Source: Candidatus Saccharimonadota bacterium (GTDB lineage: Bacteria; Patescibacteriota; Saccharimonadia; Saccharimonadales; Saccharimonadaceae). Taken from it: a stretch of 51,205 nt of DNA. The stretch lies in NCBI GenBank assembly GCA_026395405.1, contig JAPLYU010000001.1, forward strand, positions 645,024-696,228. Reading direction: 5' to 3'. The position numbers and the translations under genes were made by a program. This document shows, in pieces, positions 17,686 to 26,453 of the stretch. The notes beneath the pieces are model-generated. The model ran no database searches, was not told where the DNA came from, and was given only the letters and a program-made list of their open reading frames with translations. The number at the start of each line of letters is the position of its first letter. Within the stretch, counting starts at the first letter, position 1.

Positions 17686-18285
17686 ATGGAAATTAATTAT
17701 TTAAAGCGTTACCCCTTTGTAAAAGACGCTATTAACATAGCGATTTTTATTATTTTCGTAATCATAGGTACGCTTTTTATAAATACTTTTATTTTTCGCA
17801 GTTTTAGTGTGGTTGGCCCCAGCATGGAAACGACTTTATATACCGGTGACCGACTTGTCGTAAACCGTGTTCCCGTTACTATAGCTCAAATAGAAAACAA
17901 AACTTATATTCCCAATCGGGGTCAGGTTATAGTCTTTAAAAACCCTCGTTTTACCGATGGTATTGGCGATGAATTCATCGTGAAACGTGTTATTGGACTA
18001 CCAGGAGAGCGTGTGGTCTTAAAGGACGGACACTATACTGTATACAACAAACAACATCCAAATGGTTTCAACCCTGACGATGCAAACCATGGCGAGCCCG
18101 GCAGCCCGACAAGTGGCGAGGGTGATTGGACTGTTCCGAATGATGAACTCTTCGTTTCGGGTGATCATCGTCAAGGAAATTATTCTTTTGATTCGCGAAA
18201 CGGACTTGGTACAATCCCACTTTACGACGTAGTCGGTCCGGTCAGCCTTAGGCTATTTCCACTTAATAAAATACGAACTTTTTAA
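17686..18285 (+). CDS. lepB: Signal peptidase I
   Basis: Cleaves signal peptides of secreted proteins. One N-terminal membrane helix (about 15-37), catalytic Ser46 in VGPSMETTL and Lys100 in IVKRVIGLPGE. The box E motif reads GDHRQGNYSFDSRNGLG where most enzymes have GDN. 199 aa. TATAGT ends 8 nt before the ATG and no Shine-Dalgarno is visible, so it is probably leaderless. Converges with parB at a 2-nt gap. Confidence 0.94.
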   Translation: MEINYLKRYPFVKDAINIAIFIIFVIIGTLFINTFIFRSFSVVGPSMETTLYTGDRLVVNRVPVTIAQIENKTYIPNRGQVIVFKNPRFTDGIGDEFIVKRVIGLPGERVVLKDGHYTVYNKQHPNGFNPDDANHGEPGSPTSGEGDWTVPNDELFVSGDHRQGNYSFDSRNGLGTIPLYDVVGPVSLRLFPLNKIRTF

Positions 18286-18287
18286 AT

Positions 18288-19190
18288 CTATCCCAGCAAA
18301 TTGTGCAATCGTTCAAATTCATCCTGGTTTTTAAATTTAATTGTAATTCGGCCAGATCCCTTGGCGCTTGTTTGAATGCTGACGTCGGCTTTTAAGTGTT
18401 TTTGTATCCGACTTAATTGAACTTTGTAGGGCTGTTCTTTAATTTGGCGTTCCCTAGACATGGTCGTATCGGTACGATTCTTTTTAAAATCAACAATTAT
18501 TTGTTCAATTTTTCTGGCACTTAAATCTTCGCGGATAATTTTAGCCATGACTTTTTTAATTATGTCTTCTTCCATACCGATAAGAGGTCGTACTTGGCCC
18601 TCGGTTACTTGTCTGTTTACAATCATTTCCTGGACATAAGAAGGTAATTTTAAGAGGCGCATTTTGTTACTAATGGTACCGATTGATTTATTTCCCACCC
18701 TTTTCCCAATTTGCTCTAATGACATATTAAATTGGCTGTGAAGCTTCGTGTATGCAGTAGCTGTTTCCATGTCGTTTAAATCCTTGCGCTGTAGGTTTTC
18801 AATTAAAGACACCTCCAGACGATGTTGACCCGTCAGCGTCCTAACAAGAGCTGGTATTTTATCAAGTCCGGCAATACGCGATGCATGTAATCGGCGTTCT
18901 CCAGCAACAACTTGATATCCATTTTTATGTGGCGTTACAATAATAGGCTGTAGCACTCCGTGTTCGCGAATCGATTCCGCTAGTTCCTGGATTCCCGGTT
19001 CATCGAATTGTTTGCGAGGTTGATCGGGGTCGACAACTATCTGATCAATTTTTATTTGCCGAAGCTCGCTGACTTTATGGTCCTGAGAAACCGTCGGATC
19101 GAATGATTCATCCAATAAATCTGTTGGTATTAAAGTCTCGAATCCACGGCCCAAGCCTCTTTTTGAACTACCCGATTTAGATGTTGGCAC
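18288..19190 (-). CDS. parB: Chromosome partitioning protein ParB
   Basis: CTP-dependent DNA clamp that loads at parS. N-terminal domain with the CTPase motif GERRLHASRIAG, the ENLQRKDLNDMETA segment and the helix-turn-helix (about 150-185), and a C-terminal dimerisation domain. 300 aa. Its start overlaps the end of parA by 14 nt. No parS-like palindrome was searched for beyond the immediate flanks. Confidence 0.94.
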   Translation of the reverse strand: MPTSKSGSSKRGLGRGFETLIPTDLLDESFDPTVSQDHKVSELRQIKIDQIVVDPDQPRKQFDEPGIQELAESIREHGVLQPIIVTPHKNGYQVVAGERRLHASRIAGLDKIPALVRTLTGQHRLEVSLIENLQRKDLNDMETATAYTKLHSQFNMSLEQIGKRVGNKSIGTISNKMRLLKLPSYVQEMIVNRQVTEGQVRPLIGMEEDIIKKVMAKIIREDLSARKIEQIIVDFKKNRTDTTMSRERQIKEQPYKVQLSRIQKHLKADVSIQTSAKGSGRITIKFKNQDEFERLHNLLG

Positions 19191-19944
19191 GATCTAATAC
19201 CTCCCTGGTCAATGTTTTATACGCACGTGCGCCTTTTGAAAACTTGTCATATGCCCCGATAGGTAAACCGTGACTCGGTGCTTCTGCCAAACGAACATTT
19301 CTAGGTATAACCGTCCCCAGAACCTTCCCAGGAAAATGCTTTTTTATTTCCTGATGCACTTGCCCACCCAAAGTTGTTCGCGTATCCATCATTGTTGGCA
19401 AGACGCCCAGCAGTTCCAGGGTTGGGTTCATGCCCTTCCTGATTAATTTCATAGTTTCAAGTAATTGGCCCAGCCCCTCAAGTGCATAAAATTCAACTTG
19501 AACCGGAATTAAAACGTATTTGGCGGCAACAATCCCGTTGACCGTAAGCAAACTTAGGCTTGGGGGGTTATCGACTACTATCACATCGTACTGGCCGACA
19601 CTCGATTCAATAGCTGTTCTTAGTCGTGAGAATCGTTTTTCAGCCTGTGCAAGTTGTACTTCCGTATCTGCCAGCTGAGGCGTTGAGGGCGCTAAATAAA
19701 GGTTTTTGTATGATAATTGAATTACTATTTGATCCAGACCGGCATGTCCCATAACTACGTCGGCCATGGTTAATTTTAAGTCTTGCTTATTAATACCCAA
19801 TCCACTAGTGGCATTACCCTGCGGGTCAAAATCAATCAATAGAGTTTTTTTACCGGTTTTTGCAATATAATAGGCCAAATTAACAGCGGTGGTTGTCTTA
19901 CCTACCCCACCTTTTTGATTAGTCACTGAAATTACAGTCGCCAC
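19177..19944 (-). CDS. parA: Chromosome partitioning ATPase ParA/Soj
   Basis: Deviant Walker A ATPase, KGGVGKTTTAVNLA at residues 11-24, with the DFDPQGNATSGLG and DNPPSLSLLT motifs. 255 aa, the Soj type without an extra N-terminal HTH. Start codon is GTG at 19942-19944, preceded by an AGAGG-type ribosome binding site. Coupled to parB. Confidence 0.95.
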   Translation of the reverse strand: MATVISVTNQKGGVGKTTTAVNLAYYIAKTGKKTLLIDFDPQGNATSGLGINKQDLKLTMADVVMGHAGLDQIVIQLSYKNLYLAPSTPQLADTEVQLAQAEKRFSRLRTAIESSVGQYDVIVVDNPPSLSLLTVNGIVAAKYVLIPVQVEFYALEGLGQLLETMKLIRKGMNPTLELLGVLPTMMDTRTTLGGQVHQEIKKHFPGKVLGTVIPRNVRLAEAPSHGLPIGAYDKFSKGARAYKTLTREVLDRANI

Positions 19945-19991
19945 GTGTTGATATCCCTCTTCTCTTTACATACATTATAACATGAGCATAT

Positions 19992-20021
19992 AAAAATCCC
20001 CGGGACTTACCGGGGATTTTT
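19992..20021. terminator. Bidirectional terminator between rplU and parA
   Basis: 12-bp stem AAAAATCCCCGG / CCGGGGATTTTT with a 6-nt loop; U-runs on either strand. Serves rplU on the minus strand. Confidence 0.9.
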
Positions 20022-20038
20022 ATATAATATTGAGTTGC

Positions 20039-20347
20039 TTATTTGATTGAAACAATCTCTAATTTGCTGTATTTTTGGCGGTGTCCGTTCTCTTTGTGAA
20101 CGCGCTTTTTTGCCTTATACCGAATTACTCGGATTTTTTCACCTTTTACCAAATCCTCGACGACTTTTGCAGATACTTTTACGCCCTTTACGGTAGGTTT
20201 TCCAACTACGGTTTTGTCGCCATCAATGACTAGTAGTGCATCTAATTCAAGCTGTTTCGTACCTTCGGGAAGCAAATCAACTAACACGGTTTCTTTTTCA
20301 GAAACAATGAACTGTTTTCCGCCAATTTTAACGACTGCTTTTAACAT
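20039..20347 (-). CDS. rplU: 50S ribosomal protein L21
   Basis: 102 aa with the L21 pattern: AVVKIGGKQFIVSEKET at the start, VGKPTVKGVKVSAKVV in the middle and the signature IRVIRYKAKKRVHKENGHRQ near the end. rpmA, its usual partner, is not adjacent. Followed by a strong terminator. Confidence 0.95.
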   Translation of the reverse strand: MLKAVVKIGGKQFIVSEKETVLVDLLPEGTKQLELDALLVIDGDKTVVGKPTVKGVKVSAKVVEDLVKGEKIRVIRYKAKKRVHKENGHRQKYSKLEIVSIK

Positions 20348-20426
20348 TATATTTCCTTATTATTTATAGCTAATCAACTGCCGATTATAACAGATGGGGG
20401 TATCCTTTGCAACGCTATAGAACAAA

Positions 20427-21350
20427 TTAGATTTGCCCGCCACCATATAGATATACAATAACCAAACCAAGCATCATAAACCCAATGGCTTTGTATATGC
20501 CGTGGTGACGATACCAAGACCTTCGAAGTGTCCTAGATAGTTTCTGACGGTTAGAGTGTGTTACGACAGATACCGCAACTGCAAATAGCAAAATCAAAAG
20601 TCCCCACATAACCGCCGGCGTTATAGACTGGGCGGCAACCGCAAACTGTGTCAAAGCATTCGATTGTCCCATTCCGGTTGATTCAGAAAAACCGGACGCC
20701 GCATTGACTACAGTGGTACTGGCGGGACTTGCATACAAAGCAACCACCAAGGTGGCGGGTTTTTTGTCTAATATCCCACTAACGACTGCAAATCCCACGT
20801 CTTTATAGTTGCTCTTAATAATATTGGCCTTGTGTGTCGGAGATTCTATCCAAGCCGTCATAACACCATTAGTGGTTGAAAAGTTTTTTGCAAGATTCTC
20901 GCCGGCTTCGTCATAGTTATAGCCAACATCGCCCAACCATTTCCAGGGCTGTACACCGTCAGGAGAATCATGTGCCCAATATTGTTTCGCAAACATGTCC
21001 TGGGCCTTTAAATAGGCTGCTTTGTTAAGTTTATCGTTCAAAGTAAGATAGCCGACTTTGTTTTCTTGCCGATAGACGTTTGTCTGGTTTAATAGTGAGC
21101 TAACCGAGATATTCGACTCAACACCTAAAACATTCCCTGTTTTTGCACCGTTATAACCAAATTGCAGTCCAAAGACAACAAATACTATCGCGATTATTCC
21201 ATAATACCTGATTAAATGTGGACGAAAACCGTTCTTTTTATGCGGCACAACGGCTAATTTAACAACGTGTTTTACGCGCCGAACGATAGACTTGGACTGT
21301 TTTTTACTATTTTTTGTTTTCGCTTTCACGATATTACTAATATAAAACAC
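20427..21350 (-). CDS. CAP (SCP/PR1-like) domain surface protein
   Basis: 307 aa. Basic N-terminal tail, a membrane helix (about 49-66), then an extracellular CAP domain (about 85-215) with NVYRQENKVGYLTLNDKLNKAA, the WAHDSPDG and GENLA motifs and a HKANI segment. Two more hydrophobic helices (about 245-263 and 286-304) anchor the C-terminus. CAP proteins bind or cleave envelope components; role here unknown. The frame opens with GTG at 21348-21350; a GTG seven codons later, 9 nt after TATATT, is an alternative start. Confidence 0.85.
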   Translation of the reverse strand: MFYISNIVKAKTKNSKKQSKSIVRRVKHVVKLAVVPHKKNGFRPHLIRYYGIIAIVFVVFGLQFGYNGAKTGNVLGVESNISVSSLLNQTNVYRQENKVGYLTLNDKLNKAAYLKAQDMFAKQYWAHDSPDGVQPWKWLGDVGYNYDEAGENLAKNFSTTNGVMTAWIESPTHKANIIKSNYKDVGFAVVSGILDKKPATLVVALYASPASTTVVNAASGFSESTGMGQSNALTQFAVAAQSITPAVMWGLLILLFAVAVSVVTHSNRQKLSRTLRRSWYRHHGIYKAIGFMMLGLVIVYLYGGGQI

Positions 21351-21380
21351 TTATGGATAAAAAGCGAGTGTCTGCCGAGG

Positions 21381-21752
21381 TTAATTCTTGTTTTGTATCT
21401 CGTCGATTCTCTTGTGGTTTAGGCCGTAATAATGAGCAATTTCGTGCCACAAGGTTCTTTTAACCTGTTCGAAAAGCTGTTTTTCATCATGCGACACGGT
21501 AAGTATTGGGTTTTTAAATAGTGTAATCTTGTCCGGTAAAACAAAAGTGTAGTTTGACCCACGCCCTGTTAGTGGGATGCCTTCATAAAGCCCGAGCAGT
21601 AAATGCCCGCTACTAATCTTCATTTTTTGTATCTGCTCTGGGGTCGGTTCGTCGGCCATAACAATAGCAACGTTTTGTAAGCCCTTAATATATTTTTGGG
21701 GCAATTCGTTCATTGCCCTGGTTATTAATTCGTCAAACTCCTGGTCGGTCAT
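21381..21752 (-). CDS. Minimal metallopeptidase (MMP/DUF1025 zincin)
   Basis: 123 aa; the zinc motif HEIAHYYGLNH (HExxHxxGxxH) near the C-terminus and the LPDKITLFKNPI segment identify the small zincin family with metallopeptidase fold. Substrate unknown. TATAAT ends 7 nt before the ATG, so the message is probably leaderless. Confidence 0.86.
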   Translation of the reverse strand: MTDQEFDELITRAMNELPQKYIKGLQNVAIVMADEPTPEQIQKMKISSGHLLLGLYEGIPLTGRGSNYTFVLPDKITLFKNPILTVSHDEKQLFEQVKRTLWHEIAHYYGLNHKRIDEIQNKN

Positions 21753-21769
21753 ACTATTAATTATACTGT

Positions 21770-21961
21770 TTATTCATCAGTAAAGGTAAACCAATCCGGA
21801 TCTTGATGAATATCTTGAACAACTTCGTCCCAATAATGGTCCAGTTGCTCTTCGTCAATTCCGTCATCTAAAACTATCTCGTCTTGATGGCGATGCTCTT
21901 CCGGAAGGTCATCTGAAGATGAATCTATTGGTTGAAATTGTAGGTAGTTTAGTTCTGACAT
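21770..21961 (-). CDS. Small acidic protein of unknown function
   Basis: 63 aa, about one third Asp/Glu, no membrane helix or recognised motif. AAGG lies about 13 nt before the ATG, which is weak. It sits 17 nt upstream of the zincin gene in the same direction. It could be a real small gene or chance; the extreme acidity and tidy position argue for real. Confidence 0.55.
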   Translation of the reverse strand: MSELNYLQFQPIDSSSDDLPEEHRHQDEIVLDDGIDEEQLDHYWDEVVQDIHQDPDWFTFTDE

Positions 21962-22043
21962 TTTTGTTTTTTACCTTAACACCTTTATTTTAGCATAAAC
22001 AGTAAATAAAGTCAATGTCTTACCCCTATTCACGCCTAGCCGC

Positions 22044-24938
22044 CTATGCTTTTTGCAAGGATATGGTCAGTTGAACGCCGTCGATATTTACATCGACTTT
22101 GTAGTCTTTTTGGTCAGATTCAGAGAATTTAGTCGCTAGTGTTTCGTCTGTAATTATTTTGATATGAGTTTTAATATCCTGCATTAATTGGCTGTCGGAT
22201 GTGATTAATGACAGTTCAATTCGGTCTTCGATATTGAGTCCGGCATTTTTTCGCGCACTTTGAATATGGCGGATTACTTCGCGAGCAACGCCTTCACTTT
22301 TCAATTCTTGGGTGATTACCAAATCTAGCTCAAATTCGTCGCCCAGTTTAACCTTTTTAACATTCAGCTCTTCTTTCAAAATATCTTCATAATTTACAAA
22401 TTTTCCTAGGTTAGGCACCGTAACACCTGCAAGAGGTTGTCGAACTTTGTGATGTTCTTTGGCACGGATGCTTAGGCCTTGATTTACGTAATCCCGCACC
22501 TGTTCCATCTCGGTTACAACCAGCTCGTTGATATGACCCGAACTAGGCCAATCCAGCAAATGAACACTTTCGCCACCGGTTAGCTTTTGATATAGTTCCT
22601 CGGCCAAAAACGGCGTAAATGGTGCCAAGACCATACTTAACTGCACTAAAACATAATGCAATGTGCGATAAGCATTGTTCTTGTCATCGTCGTCTCCAGC
22701 CTTCCAGAAGCGTCGGCGACTACGCCTGACATACCAATTACTTGCATCTTCGATAAACGGCAAAATCGGCTTCATTGCATTCGGGATATCATAAACATCC
22801 ATATACTTTTCAACTTCAGCCACCAATTGATGAACCCGACTGACAATCCACTGGTCAAGCGGAGTATCAAGTTGTTCGGTTGGATCAACTAAGTTGCCGT
22901 CGTATTCCCACTTATCGACTTCGGCATACATCGTGAAGAAATCGTACATATTCCAAATCATACTGAGTTTTCTGGCGACGTCGCTGACGTCTTTGTCTTG
23001 AAGGCTGTAATCTTCGCCATTTAATAACGGGCTGGACATTAGCAAAAATCGTAAACTATCGGCGCTGTATTTATCCATTAATTCGTTCGGGTCGGTAAAG
23101 TTACCGTAGCTCTTACTCATTTTGCGACCATCATTACCAGCAATCGTCCCTGTTACGATAACATTTTTATAGGCGTTGTGGCCGAATAGTCCAACGCTAA
23201 CGGTGTGGACGTAATAGAACCAAGCACGAACTTGACCAACGTATTCAACAATGAAGTCACCGGGGAAATTAGCTTCGAATTTTTCAACATTTTCAAATGG
23301 ATAATGAAATTGTGCAAATGGCATACTGCCACTTTCAAACCAACAATCCAAGACCTTATCAATTCGCTGGTATTTAACACCGTCAATCTCAAATTTTATG
23401 TCATCCACCCACGGGCGGTGATAATCTTCTAGCTCGACGCCACTTAGTTCCTTTAATTCTGCATAACTACCGATGACTTTTATATGTTCTTTACCTTTTG
23501 AGTCTATGCCCTTCCATACTGGCATTGCTGTCGCCCAAAAACGGTCGCGCGACAAATTCCAGTCTGGTGCGGTTTGAACAGTTTTTTCAAAACGACCATG
23601 TTTAATATGTTCCGGGAACCATGTAATATGCTCCGTATTTTCAACTAACATCTCGGTACGCTGTCCTTCGATATCCATAAACCAGCTAGGATGGGCGCGA
23701 TACATTAATCTGTTGCCGGTACGCGGATTGTGCGGATATTCGTGACGAATGTATTCGATTTTCCAAACCGTGCCTCGTTCAAGTAGTGTCTTGGCGATCG
23801 TTTTGTTGATTTCCCAAACATCCTCGCCCTTCCACTCGGTCTCAGTAAATTTACCAAATTCGTCCAAAACATGGATGACGGGAATTTTGTTTTTTTGACC
23901 AAAGATATAATCATCTTCACCGTAGGCTGGTGCGATATGAACAATACCTGTCCCCGATTCGGTTGTGACGAAATCGGCTGACCAAATTTTTTGTGCGTTT
24001 TCGCCACGGTCACCGAATAATGGTTCATACTTTAGCCCCACTAAGTCAGACCCTTTGATGTCATCGTGAACAATTTCAACCTCATGGTCTTTGAATAATT
24101 CTTGTATCATGTCGCTGGCGACAATTAGAAGTTCTTTAACTCCATCTATTCTTATTGCCGAATAATTAAAATCCTTGTTAACCGCAAGAGCGGTGTTTGC
24201 AGGGATTGTCCAAGGCGTAGTCGTCCATGCTAAAGCATACACAGCGTCCTTTGTTTTATATTTTGCATCAGCATATTCTTGACCGGATTTTAAATGGAAC
24301 TTAACAAAAATACTTGGGTCGGTAACATCAATATAGGCACCTGAATCCATTGTTACCTCAGCTTTGGAAAGTGGTGTTGCCCACTGTGTGTCATACATCA
24401 ACACCTTTTCGCCTTCGTAAATCTTGCCTTTTTCGTATAATTCCTTGAAAGCCCACCAAATAGACTCCATGTAATCTTTGTCCATGGTTTTGTAGCCGCC
24501 ATCAAAATCAACCCATCGTCCGATTCTATCTACGACATCTTCCCATTGGCTGCTAGTCTGAATCATGCTTTCACGAATGGTCGTAATGTAATCTGCTAGA
24601 CTTATTTTTGTACCAACTTCATGACGATCTTTGATGCCCAACTTCTTTTCGACAAAGTTCTCAGCCGGTAGTCCATGACAGTCCCAACCCCAAACGCGCT
24701 CGACTCGCTTGCCCTTCATGGTTTGATAACGCGGAATCGCATCCTTGACGATACTCGGTAAAAGCGTTCCGTAGTGTGGCGTGCCACTAATAAAAGGTGG
24801 TCCATCGTAAAAAACATATGAATTTTCAACTGGACGAAAATCAACCGACTTTTCAAAAGTCTTGTTTTTTTTCCATTTTTGAACCAGGTCTTTTTCGTAT
24901 TCTAGTGCACGCCTGCGGGTTCCCGACTTGAATTTCAT
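22044..24938 (-). CDS. ileS: Isoleucyl-tRNA synthetase
   Basis: Class I synthetase. HIGH motif as HYGT in GPPFISGTPHYGTLLPS, KMSKS in DGRKMSKSYGNF, editing domain with LAWTTTPWTIPANTALAV, and WDCHGLPAE near the start. 964 aa; the sequence resembles the eukaryote-like IleS type with the HYGT signature. The start overlaps the CYTH gene stop (ATGA), so both share the T-box leader at 25507-25677 that senses uncharged tRNA-Ile. Confidence 0.96.
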   Translation of the reverse strand: MKFKSGTRRRALEYEKDLVQKWKKNKTFEKSVDFRPVENSYVFYDGPPFISGTPHYGTLLPSIVKDAIPRYQTMKGKRVERVWGWDCHGLPAENFVEKKLGIKDRHEVGTKISLADYITTIRESMIQTSSQWEDVVDRIGRWVDFDGGYKTMDKDYMESIWWAFKELYEKGKIYEGEKVLMYDTQWATPLSKAEVTMDSGAYIDVTDPSIFVKFHLKSGQEYADAKYKTKDAVYALAWTTTPWTIPANTALAVNKDFNYSAIRIDGVKELLIVASDMIQELFKDHEVEIVHDDIKGSDLVGLKYEPLFGDRGENAQKIWSADFVTTESGTGIVHIAPAYGEDDYIFGQKNKIPVIHVLDEFGKFTETEWKGEDVWEINKTIAKTLLERGTVWKIEYIRHEYPHNPRTGNRLMYRAHPSWFMDIEGQRTEMLVENTEHITWFPEHIKHGRFEKTVQTAPDWNLSRDRFWATAMPVWKGIDSKGKEHIKVIGSYAELKELSGVELEDYHRPWVDDIKFEIDGVKYQRIDKVLDCWFESGSMPFAQFHYPFENVEKFEANFPGDFIVEYVGQVRAWFYYVHTVSVGLFGHNAYKNVIVTGTIAGNDGRKMSKSYGNFTDPNELMDKYSADSLRFLLMSSPLLNGEDYSLQDKDVSDVARKLSMIWNMYDFFTMYAEVDKWEYDGNLVDPTEQLDTPLDQWIVSRVHQLVAEVEKYMDVYDIPNAMKPILPFIEDASNWYVRRSRRRFWKAGDDDDKNNAYRTLHYVLVQLSMVLAPFTPFLAEELYQKLTGGESVHLLDWPSSGHINELVVTEMEQVRDYVNQGLSIRAKEHHKVRQPLAGVTVPNLGKFVNYEDILKEELNVKKVKLGDEFELDLVITQELKSEGVAREVIRHIQSARKNAGLNIEDRIELSLITSDSQLMQDIKTHIKIITDETLATKFSESDQKDYKVDVNIDGVQLTISLQKA

Positions 24939-25468
24939 AAATTTGTCTCCAATTTATTGTATCCGTATTTTGATAGTAATGGCAAAATATCTTCGATTGA
25001 TTTTCCAGCCAAGAATCCGCCGGCGATTGATTCGTCCTGGGTTACATCCGCCAAAACAAAATCAGGTGTTTCAAAATCATCTTTTTCGGATTCATTATCA
25101 AATTCGAAGTCAATAACCGCCAAACCTGTCAGCCTTTCGTGATATATATCAACTTCGGCAGACCTGCCTGCTAAGTTCATAAAATATCGCCTTTTAACAA
25201 AATCTTTTTTTGAACAACCCGCTAGTGCTTCGAACTCGTCTTTTTCTAGTTCAATCGTATGCTCATATTGAATTGAAGAATCAGTCCCCGTAACTGGGCA
25301 TTTTTTTGTGATTACATAGCTGTCGTCTTTTTGGCGCAAACGTAAAATAGGATGTCTGGCTGTGTCTGGGATGTAAACGTCACGAATCAAAACAGAATCA
25401 GCTTTTTCAATCCCGTCAGGAAGTGATTTCAAAAGATATGTTTTTTCATATTCGATTTCAGTTGCCAT
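24935..25468 (-). CDS. CYTH-domain protein
   Basis: 177 aa. The N-terminal strand EIEYEKTYLLK resembles the ExExK signature, followed by LRLRQKDDSYVITKKC and late VDIYHERLTGLAVIDFEF, typical of the triphosphate tunnel fold. CYTH proteins act on triphosphates (adenylate cyclase class IV, thiamine triphosphatase, inorganic triphosphatase); the exact activity cannot be told. AAGGAG precedes the ATG. It is the first gene behind an isoleucine T-box and is translationally coupled to ileS. Confidence 0.82.
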   Translation of the reverse strand: MATEIEYEKTYLLKSLPDGIEKADSVLIRDVYIPDTARHPILRLRQKDDSYVITKKCPVTGTDSSIQYEHTIELEKDEFEALAGCSKKDFVKRRYFMNLAGRSAEVDIYHERLTGLAVIDFEFDNESEKDDFETPDFVLADVTQDESIAGGFLAGKSIEDILPLLSKYGYNKLETNL

Positions 25469-25506
25469 TTTCTACTCCTTTAATAACAAAAATCCCGTTT
25501 TAGTCA

Positions 25507-25677
25507 CTGGAATCCCTTGCTGGGACGGTACCATCCAGTTTCTAAAAAGAGATTCTTTTTAGCACTTATTTTTCGATTCTACGGGTCGATTACCGTTCGG
25601 GTCTAATTTCAGGTTAGTGATTTCTTCCGAAAAACTTCGCGATTGATAGTCGCTCACCTGCATCCAGGACGTTCTAG
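25507..25677 (-). promoter_or_regulatory. Isoleucine T-box leader (riboswitch) of the CYTH-ileS operon
   Basis: Reading the minus strand: a short hairpin with 4-bp stem GCGA/UCGC and loop CUAUCAA contains AUC (25645-25647), an isoleucine codon, as specifier. Further on, a stem III-like hairpin (25542-25562, CTAAAAAG/CTTTTTAG) precedes the antiterminator: A1 helix CUGGA/UCCAG, bulge UGGUACC (25527-25533), A2 helix GUCCC/GGGAU with loop AGCAA. The variable base of UGGN is U, matching discriminator A of the tRNA-Ile in this window. The stem I looks very short, as in actinobacterial ileS T-boxes. Whether it controls transcription or translation is unclear; CUCUUUU in stem III could mask the downstream AAAGGAG. 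Confidence 0.85.
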
Positions 25678-25683
25678 AAAGTT

Positions 25684-25712
25684 ATTATATCTGTTTATAC
25701 CGATAATGACAA
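25684..25712 (-). promoter_or_regulatory. Promoter of the T-box/CYTH/ileS operon
   Basis: -35 TTGTCA (25707-25712), 17-nt spacer, -10 TATAAT (25684-25689) on the minus strand; start expected near 25677. Confidence 0.82.
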
Positions 25713-25725
25713 CCGGGATTAACTA

Positions 25726-25983
25726 TTAAACGTAATAGCTAACTTCACTAATTGTTGGCAGCGGCAAACCATTCCAGGTATTTTGCATAACTCCGTCGTC
25801 GCTGGTGGCAATAATGGTTGGATAATCAACTATCCCATAAGTGTCGCAAAAAAGCATTCCCTCTGCTGAATCCGGGTCAAGTATCTCTAGTTTGTGTCCT
25901 GTTTGATGTTCAAAATCATGTAGAAAATCAATAACTGTACGTGCATAGTCAGTTTGGTCTCGATAAAGGACCACTACGCGCAT
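25726..25983 (-). CDS. Small thioredoxin-fold protein without CxxC
   Basis: 85 aa. The beta-alpha-beta start RVVVLYRDQTDYARTVIDFL, the middle LEILDPDSAEG and the cis-Pro segment IVDYPTIIATSDDG suggest a thioredoxin/glutaredoxin-like fold. The N-terminal CxxC is absent; only one cysteine (FCDTYG) is present, so disulfide exchange by the usual route is unlikely. Its ATG overlaps the nrdR stop by one base, so the two are coupled; function unknown. Confidence 0.72.
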   Translation of the reverse strand: MRVVVLYRDQTDYARTVIDFLHDFEHQTGHKLEILDPDSAEGMLFCDTYGIVDYPTIIATSDDGVMQNTWNGLPLPTISEVSYYV

Positions 25984-26447
25984 TAGTTACTATCCGAGTT
26001 AATTTTTTTATTTGTGCGCTGTTCAAGGATTTTTACGAAATCGTCTAGTGTCTTGAATTTATGGTACACACTGGAAAAACGAACATAGGCAACTTCGTTG
26101 CGTTTAAGTAATTCGTCTAAAACGATATCCCCAATTTGTTTTGACGTAATTTCGTTTTCACCAATTGCGTAAAGATTGTCTTCGATTTCGGCAATCATCT
26201 CTTCAATTTCAACTTCTGATGTAAAAAACTTACCTACAGACCTTTTTATTGCAATCGATAACTTATCTCGATCGTATAGTTCGCGAACCCCACTTTTTTT
26301 GATAACCGCTAAATTCGGTCGTTCAATTCTCTCATAGGTTGTAAATCGCTTTCCATCCGGCGATTCACGACGACGACGAATAGTAACCCCGTCACTTACC
26401 TCGCGTGACTCAATTACTCGACTGTCACCGATATTGTATTTTGGCAT
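25983..26447 (-). CDS. nrdR: NrdR-like repressor lacking the zinc-ribbon cysteines
   Basis: NrdR represses ribonucleotide reductase genes, sensing ATP/dATP by an ATP-cone. The IRRRRES..GKRFTTYERIE segment and the ATP-cone (about residues 48-138: VIKKSGVRELYDRDKLSIAI, AYVRFSSVYHKF) are clear. The N-terminal CPxC and the later CxxC are both missing (MPKYNIGDSRVIESRE; RESPDGKRF), and the whole 154-residue protein has no cysteine. DNA binding must therefore work without zinc or be altered. It follows ftsZ by 6 nt. Confidence 0.88.
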   Translation of the reverse strand: MPKYNIGDSRVIESREVSDGVTIRRRRESPDGKRFTTYERIERPNLAVIKKSGVRELYDRDKLSIAIKRSVGKFFTSEVEIEEMIAEIEDNLYAIGENEITSKQIGDIVLDELLKRNEVAYVRFSSVYHKFKTLDDFVKILEQRTNKKINSDSN

Positions 26448-26453
26448 AAAGGC

